This document shows positions 59,599-64,000 of a stretch of DNA of 64,000 nucleotides, piece by piece (position 1 is the first letter of the stretch; each line of letters opens with the position of its first letter). This DNA comes from Bacillota bacterium (GTDB lineage: Bacteria; Bacillota; Bacilli; Paenibacillales; NBRC-103111), in contig JAEWIS010000053.1 of the NCBI GenBank assembly GCA_023386955.1, positions 1-64,000 on the forward strand, in the 5' to 3' direction. Under the pieces are notes generated by a model, which saw nothing but the letters and a program-made list of their open reading frames with translations, was not told where the DNA came from and did not search any database. The position numbers and the translations under genes were made by a program.

Positions 59599-60228
59599 AT
59601 GCCCAAGCGAGAGCGCCAGGAAAGGCTGGCGATATTGATAAAGGAAAACCCGTTTGTGACGGATGAGGAGCTGATGAAGTCCTTTCATGTCAGCATCCAG
59701 ACCATCCGGCTGGACCGGCTGGAGCTGGGGATTCCGGAGCTGCGGGAGCGGATCAAGGCTATGGCCGAGCAATCCTATGACCAGGTGCGTTCCATCGGGC
59801 CTGATGAGGTAATCGGTGAAGTGATTGATCTGCAGTTGGACAAAAGCGGCATTTCCATGTTCGAAATCCGTGAGGAGCATGTGTTTTTGCGCAATCAGAT
59901 TGCCCGGGGGCATCATATTTTTTCTCAGGCCAACTCTCTGGCGGTTGCGGTTATTAATGATGAGGTGGCCTTGACGGCATCGGCAGACATCCGGTTTATC
60001 CGGACCGTGAAGCTGGGGGAGCGGGTTATCGCCAAGGCGTACGTGCTCTCCCTGTCCAAGGGAAAGGCGCGGGTGGAGGTCAAAAGCTACGTGCAGGACG
60101 ATCTGGTGTTTGAGGGGCGGTTTCTGATTTATCATTCCTATAAAGAGCGTCAGTCGGAGGAAGCCATGCCGATTGCCATACCGGGGGAAACGGATGAAGG
60201 GGGATTACGGGATGCGGATCGCAATTGA
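59599..60228 (+). CDS. fapR: Transcription factor FapR
   Basis: About 209 aa, repressor of fatty-acid and phospholipid synthesis that senses malonyl-CoA. N-terminal [44 protein letters not shown]-terminal hot-dog effector domain ([30 protein letters not shown]). Start ATG 59599 agrees with the Bacillus sequence, but its ribosome site (AAGAAGGCGG) is far, so translation may be modest. plsX overlaps its end by 17 bp. Confidence 0.95.
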   Translation: MPKRERQERLAILIKENPFVTDEELMKSFHVSIQTIRLDRLELGIPELRERIKAMAEQSYDQVRSIGPDEVIGEVIDLQLDKSGISMFEIREEHVFLRNQIARGHHIFSQANSLAVAVINDEVALTASADIRFIRTVKLGERVIAKAYVLSLSKGKARVEVKSYVQDDLVFEGRFLIYHSYKERQSEEAMPIAIPGETDEGGLRDADRN

Positions 60229-61210
60229 TGCCATGGGCGGGGACCATGCTCCCAAGGCAGTGGTGGAGGGGGCGCTTGCAGCGGCCAAGGAATGGCCGGA
60301 TACGTCGATTATTCTGGTGGGTCCGGAGGACACCATCCGTTCCCTGCTGCCGGAGATGCCCTCCAACCTGAGCATCCGGCATGCTTCTGAGGTGGTGGAG
60401 GCGGAGGATGAGCCGGTGAAGGCCGTGCGCCGCAAAAAGGATTCCTCCATGGTGGTGGCCGGCCGGCTGGTGAAGGAAAATGAAGCGGACGCCATGATTT
60501 CGGCGGGCAATACCGGAGCGCTTATGGCCACAGGCCTGCTGATTGTGGGACGTATGGAAGGCATTGAGCGCCCTGCTTTGGCACCGATGATCCCTACCTT
60601 GGACGGCAAGGGTGTGCTTGCCCTGGATCTGGGCGCCAACATGGACGCGACTCCCGAAAACCTGCTGCAGTATGCCATTATGGGCAGTTTGTACCGCAAG
60701 GCGGTCCATGGTGTGGCGAAGCCGCGGGTCGGCCTTCTGAATGTAGGCACTGAAGCGGCCAAGGGCAATGAGCTGACCAAAGCGGCTTATCCTCTGTTGG
60801 AGAATGCGCCCATCCATTTTGTGGGCAACGTGGAGGCCCGGGATGTGCTCCGCGCAGATTGTGATGTGCTGGTTTGCGACGGCTTTGTGGGCAATATCCT
60901 GCTGAAGTCGCTGGAAGGAACGGCAGGGGCCATTTTTTCCGTGCTGAAGGAGGAGTTCACCAAGTCCTTCTTGAGCAAGCTGGCGGCAGCGGTGCTGAAG
61001 CCGGGCTTAAGCAGCTTCAAGAAGAAACTGGATTACAAGGAACATGGCGGCGCACCGCTGCTGGGGCTTAAAGGGCTGGTGATGAAAAGCCACGGTTCCT
61101 CCGATGCGCTGGCTGTGAAGAACGGGGTCCGCCAGACGCGGCTGGCTCTGGAACATAACCTGGTAGGCGCCATTTCAGCAGAGATCGCCAGCAGGAAGGG
61201 AGCAGAATGA
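60212..61210 (+). CDS. plsX: Phosphate acyltransferase PlsX
   Basis: About 332 aa. Converts acyl-ACP to acyl phosphate for PlsY in phospholipid synthesis. Landmarks: start [76 protein letters not shown]. Start ATG 60212 has AAGGGGG 8 nt upstream and overlaps fapR. Ends with a TGATG-type overlap into fabH, so the four genes are tightly coupled. Cytoplasmic, peripheral to the membrane. Confidence 0.97.
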   Translation: MRIAIDAMGGDHAPKAVVEGALAAAKEWPDTSIILVGPEDTIRSLLPEMPSNLSIRHASEVVEAEDEPVKAVRRKKDSSMVVAGRLVKENEADAMISAGNTGALMATGLLIVGRMEGIERPALAPMIPTLDGKGVLALDLGANMDATPENLLQYAIMGSLYRKAVHGVAKPRVGLLNVGTEAAKGNELTKAAYPLLENAPIHFVGNVEARDVLRADCDVLVCDGFVGNILLKSLEGTAGAIFSVLKEEFTKSFLSKLAAAVLKPGLSSFKKKLDYKEHGGAPLLGLKGLVMKSHGSSDALAVKNGVRQTRLALEHNLVGAISAEIASRKGAE

Positions 61211-62199
61211 TGATGAATATGAAGTCTGTCGGGATTCTCAGCACAGGCAAGTATGTGCCGGAGAAGATCCTTACCAATGCCGACCTGGAAAAGATGGTCG
61301 AAACCAACGACGAGTGGATCGTCACCCGCACCGGCATGAAGGAGCGCCATATCGCACGGGAGGATCAGGCCTCCTCCGATCTGGCCTATGAGGCAGCCCT
61401 GATTGCCCTGAAAAAAGCCAATCTTGCCCCGGAGGATCTGGATTTGATTCTCGTGGCTACCATAACCCCGGACTCTGCATTTCCGTCGACGGCCTGTATT
61501 CTCCAGAACCGTCTGGGTGCGAAGAAAGCGGCGGCTTTTGACCTGTCTGCCGCCTGCTCCGGCTTTATCTACGGCCTTGCCAGCGCCTCCAACTTCATCG
61601 CCACCGGCATGTACAAGAATGCGTTGGTGATCGGCGCGGAATGTCTGTCCAAAATTACCGATTATACCGACCGCAATACCTGTATCCTGTTCGGCGACGG
61701 CGCGGGTGCAGTGGTGCTGGGCGAGGTGCCGGAGGGCCGGGGTTTCCTGTCCTTCGAGCTGGGGGCAGACGGCTCCGGCGGCGAGCTTCTGAAGCTGGCC
61801 GGCGGCGGCTCCCGGATGCCTTCATCCCAAAGCACGGTGGACAACAAACAGCATTACATTTATATGGCCGGCAGCGAGGTATTTAAGTTTGCCGTACGCA
61901 TTATGGGCAATGCGGCGGAGGAGGTCCTGCGCAAAGCAGGGTTGGAGAAGTCCGATATTGATCTGCTGGTGCCTCACCAGGCCAATATCCGGATCATTCA
62001 ATCTGCTGTGCACCGGCTGAACCTGCCGGAGGAGAAGTGCATGATCAACCTGCACAAATACGGCAATGTGTCCGCCGCCTCCATTCCGCTGGCGCTGGCG
62101 GAGGCCGATGAGGAAGGTCGGATCAAGCCGGGAGATTGCGTCGTGCTGGTAGGCTTCGGCGGCGGTTTGACCTGGGGAGCCACAGCGATCCGCTGGTAA
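61207..62199 (+). CDS. fabH: 3-oxoacyl-ACP synthase III (KASIII)
   Basis: About 330 aa. Condenses acyl-CoA starter and malonyl-ACP to begin fatty-acid synthesis; in Bacillales it favours branched starters. Triad: Cys in SAACSG, His in PHQANIR and Asn in [19 protein letters not shown] near the start is family-typical. AAGGGAG precedes ATG 61207, which overlaps the plsX stop. The next 175 bp to fabD carry a duplicated hairpin. Confidence 0.97.
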   Translation: MMMNMKSVGILSTGKYVPEKILTNADLEKMVETNDEWIVTRTGMKERHIAREDQASSDLAYEAALIALKKANLAPEDLDLILVATITPDSAFPSTACILQNRLGAKKAAAFDLSAACSGFIYGLASASNFIATGMYKNALVIGAECLSKITDYTDRNTCILFGDGAGAVVLGEVPEGRGFLSFELGADGSGGELLKLAGGGSRMPSSQSTVDNKQHYIYMAGSEVFKFAVRIMGNAAEEVLRKAGLEKSDIDLLVPHQANIRIIQSAVHRLNLPEEKCMINLHKYGNVSAASIPLALAEADEEGRIKPGDCVVLVGFGGGLTWGATAIRW

Positions 62200-62206
62200 G
62201 ATAAAT

Positions 62207-62333
62207 CCCCCAAAAGTGAAGCGAAGCTATGTAGCGTATGCCGAGTACTTTTGGGGGAGCCCCCGGAAAGAACCCCCCAAAAGTGAAGCGAAGCTCTGAA
62301 GCTTATTCCGATTACTTTTGGGGGAGCCCCCGG
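62207..62333. repeat. Duplicated CCCCCAAAAGT hairpin between fabH and fabD
   Basis: Two direct copies of about 67 bp, each an inverted repeat CCCCCAAAAGT...ACTTTTGGGGG (62207-62217/62247-62257 and 62274-62284/62314-62324) followed by GAGCCCCCGGAAA. Each can form a strong stem in the transcript within the fab operon. The copies differ only in the loop. Confidence 0.85.
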
Positions 62334-62374
62334 AAACGAAGACTAACGATTTTGATTTATGAGGAGTGGCGATA

Positions 62375-63301
62375 ATGGGTAAGATCGCATTTGTATTTCC
62401 CGGCCAGGGAGCCCAGGCCGTTGGGATGGGCAAGGACGCGTATGAAGCCCATGCCGGGGCAAAAGAGGTGTTTGAGCTGGCTGACCGGGTGCTGGGTTTC
62501 CCGTTAACGGAGCTGGTATTCGGCGGACCCGAGGAGCAGTTGAAGCAAACCGCCAATACCCAGCCTGCTCTGGTGGCCACCAGTCTGGCCTTGTATCAGG
62601 TGTTCCGGGAAAAGGGCATTCGCCCCGATTATGTGGCCGGGCACAGCCTGGGTGAATATAGCGCGCTTGCGGTTGCTGGAGCGTTGAGCTTCGAGGACGC
62701 CATCCGCACAGTACGGGCACGCGGTCTGCTCATGGAGCAGGCTGTGCCGGGGGGACAAGGCGCTATGGCGGCTGCTCTGGGCGCAGGCCGCCAGGAGCTG
62801 GCTGCTCTGTGTGCAGAAGTCAGCAGCTCGGTAGGAGCCGTGGAGCTGGCCAACCTGAATTGTCCGGGACAGATTGTAGTCTCCGGCACCAAAGAAGGAG
62901 TGGCTGCCGTAGCGGAACGGGGCAAGGAGGCCGGAGCCAAGCGGGTGATTCCGCTGGAGGTTAGCGGTCCGTTCCACTCCTCCCTGATGAAGCCTGCTGC
63001 GGAGAAGCTGGCCGAAGTGCTGGCCGCTCTTCCTGTTGCGGCTGCAGAGGTTCCGGTAGTGGCCAATGTGACCGCCCGTCCGGTAACCGAGCCGGAGGAA
63101 ATCCGCAGGCTGCTGGTGGAGCAGGTGTATTCCCCCGTCCTGTGGGAGGATACCGTCACCTGGCTGATCGGCCAGGGTGTGGATACCTTCATCGAGATCG
63201 GCTCCGGCAGTGTGCTGGCGGGACTGATCAAGAAGACGGACAAAGGGGTCGCCACCTATTCCCTGAACAGCCTGGAAGCGGTCAACGCCTTCACCTTGTA
63301 A
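62375..63301 (+). CDS. fabD: Malonyl-CoA:ACP transacylase
   Basis: About 308 aa. Loads malonate onto ACP. Motifs: FVFPGQGAQAVGMG, catalytic Ser in GHSLGEYSAL, His in SGPFHSSLM and the Gln/Arg region QTANTQPAL. GAGGAG lies 8 nt before ATG 62375; GTG 62366 is too close to it. Follows the duplicated hairpins; fabG begins 95 bp downstream past another repeat. Confidence 0.96.
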   Translation: MGKIAFVFPGQGAQAVGMGKDAYEAHAGAKEVFELADRVLGFPLTELVFGGPEEQLKQTANTQPALVATSLALYQVFREKGIRPDYVAGHSLGEYSALAVAGALSFEDAIRTVRARGLLMEQAVPGGQGAMAAALGAGRQELAALCAEVSSSVGAVELANLNCPGQIVVSGTKEGVAAVAERGKEAGAKRVIPLEVSGPFHSSLMKPAAEKLAEVLAALPVAAAEVPVVANVTARPVTEPEEIRRLLVEQVYSPVLWEDTVTWLIGQGVDTFIEIGSGSVLAGLIKKTDKGVATYSLNSLEAVNAFTL

Positions 63302-63306
63302 ATCTG

Positions 63307-63380
63307 ACGAAGCCAGTTTTTGCTGGCGCAAAAACTCAAGTATATGCTTACGAAGCCAGTTTTTGCTGGCGCAAAAACTC
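63307..63380. repeat. 31-bp direct repeat between fabD and fabG
   Basis: The 31-mer starting ACGAAGCCAGTTTTTGC is present twice, perfectly, at 63307-63337 and 63350-63380. Each copy contains a 9-bp palindrome AGTTTTTGC/GCAAAAACT with a 4-nt loop. Copy 2 ends immediately before the fabG ribosome site (TTAGGAGGG), so the structure could affect translation. Confidence 0.9.
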
Positions 63381-63396
63381 TTAGGAGGGATCGCTT

Positions 63397-64000
63397 ATGC
63401 TATCCGGTAAAACCGCTCTTGTCACCGGGGCTTCCCGGGGCATCGGCCGGGCCATTGCCCTGGAGCTGGCGGCGGCGGGCGCAGATGTGGCTGTCAACTA
63501 CGCAGGCAGCGAGGAGGCGGCAGCCGCCGTTGCCCGCGAAATCGAAGGGATGGGCCGGCGTGCCATCATCATCAAGGCGGATGTGGGAAATGCGGCAGAA
63601 GCGGAGCAAATGGTCAGCCAGACCATCGAGGCCTTCGGCCATATCGATATTCTGGTGAATAATGCCGGCATTACCCGGGACAACCTGATTATGCGGATGA
63701 AGGAAGAGGAATTCGACCAGGTGATCAACACGAACCTGAAGGGTGTCTTCAACTGCATCAAAGCGGTCACCCGGCCGATGATGAAGCAGCGCTCCGGCAC
63801 AATTATCAATATTTCCTCGGTGGTAGGCGCCCTGGGCAATCCCGGCCAAGCCAACTATGTGGCAGCCAAGGCAGGGGTCATCGGCTTGACCAAGGCCTCG
63901 GCCCGTGAGCTGGCCAGCCGCGGGATTACCGTCAATGCTGTGGCTCCGGGCTTCATTGCCACGGATATGACGGATAAGCTCTCCGACGAGCAGAAGGGTG
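63397..64000 (+). CDS. fabG: 3-oxoacyl-ACP reductase, 3' end outside the window
   Basis: At least 201 residues; cut off at the right edge. Reduces 3-oxoacyl-ACP with NADPH. Short-chain dehydrogenase landmarks: [14 protein letters not shown] (cofactor loop), [12 protein letters not shown], catalytic Ser in INISSVVG and YxxxK in [33 protein letters not shown] 7 nt before ATG 63397. Usual position after fabD in the fap operon. Confidence 0.96.
   Translation, partial: MLSGKTALVTGASRGIGRAIALELAAAGADVAVNYAGSEEAAAAVAREIEGMGRRAIIIKADVGNAAEAEQMVSQTIEAFGHIDILVNNAGITRDNLIMRMKEEEFDQVINTNLKGVFNCIKAVTRPMMKQRSGTIINISSVVGALGNPGQANYVAAKAGVIGLTKASARELASRGITVNAVAPGFIATDMTDKLSDEQKG

Overview
The window reads as the chromosome of a Paenibacillus-like, spore-forming, GC-moderate Firmicute. 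Evidence: strong AGGAGG-type ribosome sites, a GerB/GerA/GerC germinant-receptor operon, a YjcZ-type spore microprotein, YlbJ, CcpA-like cre sites, and the rsmD-coaD-ylbJ-ylbL-ylbM-yceD-rpmF-fapR-plsX-fabH-fabD-fabG neighbourhood typical of Bacillales. No rRNA, tRNA, CRISPR array or intact transposon was seen.

Left part (1-14 kb): carbohydrate use and its control. A LacI-type regulator and a GH38 alpha-mannosidase-like gene each carry a near-identical 18-bp palindrome with a central CG, so they probably form one regulon. GH38 is followed 2 bp later by a HAD phosphatase. A GH43 glycosidase, a YjcZ-like microprotein, Mn-dependent pyrophosphatase (ppaC), a MarR/MFS efflux pair with a palindromic MarR box, a small unknown protein, a GH105 unsaturated-glucuronyl hydrolase and a divergent AraC regulator follow.

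Middle part (14-36 kb): a divergent IF-3 paralogue, a heterodimeric ABC exporter, a decayed SUKH (SMI1/KNR4) gene, a DUF4362 lipoprotein-like gene, a MacB-like ABC transporter divergent from its probable OmpR-type two-component system, a MITE-like remnant, a Gfo/Idh/MocA oxidoreductase, an alpha-E protein and a lone LytTR regulator with a cre site on its -10 box. A rhamnose block holds an AraC regulator divergent from rhaA and, 3 kb on, a tandem class II aldolase plus Fe-dependent alcohol dehydrogenase that would carry rhamnulose-1-phosphate to 1,2-propanediol. A methyltransferase and a DUF421 membrane protein sit between.

Right part (36-64 kb): germinant receptor operon, an alpha/beta hydrolase, a membrane-anchored MurF-like ligase and a Ddl-type ligase in one run, a PilZ protein, a MocR regulator divergent from hisC, an HPr-like protein without the phosphorylatable His, a rhomboid-like protein without the catalytic Ser, then the conserved coaD-to-fab block. 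An ECF sigma/anti-sigma pair is inserted between rpmF and fapR. FapR has a recognisable operator beside its own promoter and fabG runs off the right edge.

Two things stand out. First, several intergenic gaps hold arrays built from one of two unrelated short modules, almost always arranged as two (or three) forward copies followed by two reverse copies, so each array can fold into a long composite hairpin. Second, a run of proteins keep a family fold but have lost a key catalytic residue (GH38 nucleophile, MocR PLP lysine, HPr His15, rhomboid Ser, second half of the aldolase). Everything here is from reading the sequence; no database search was run.
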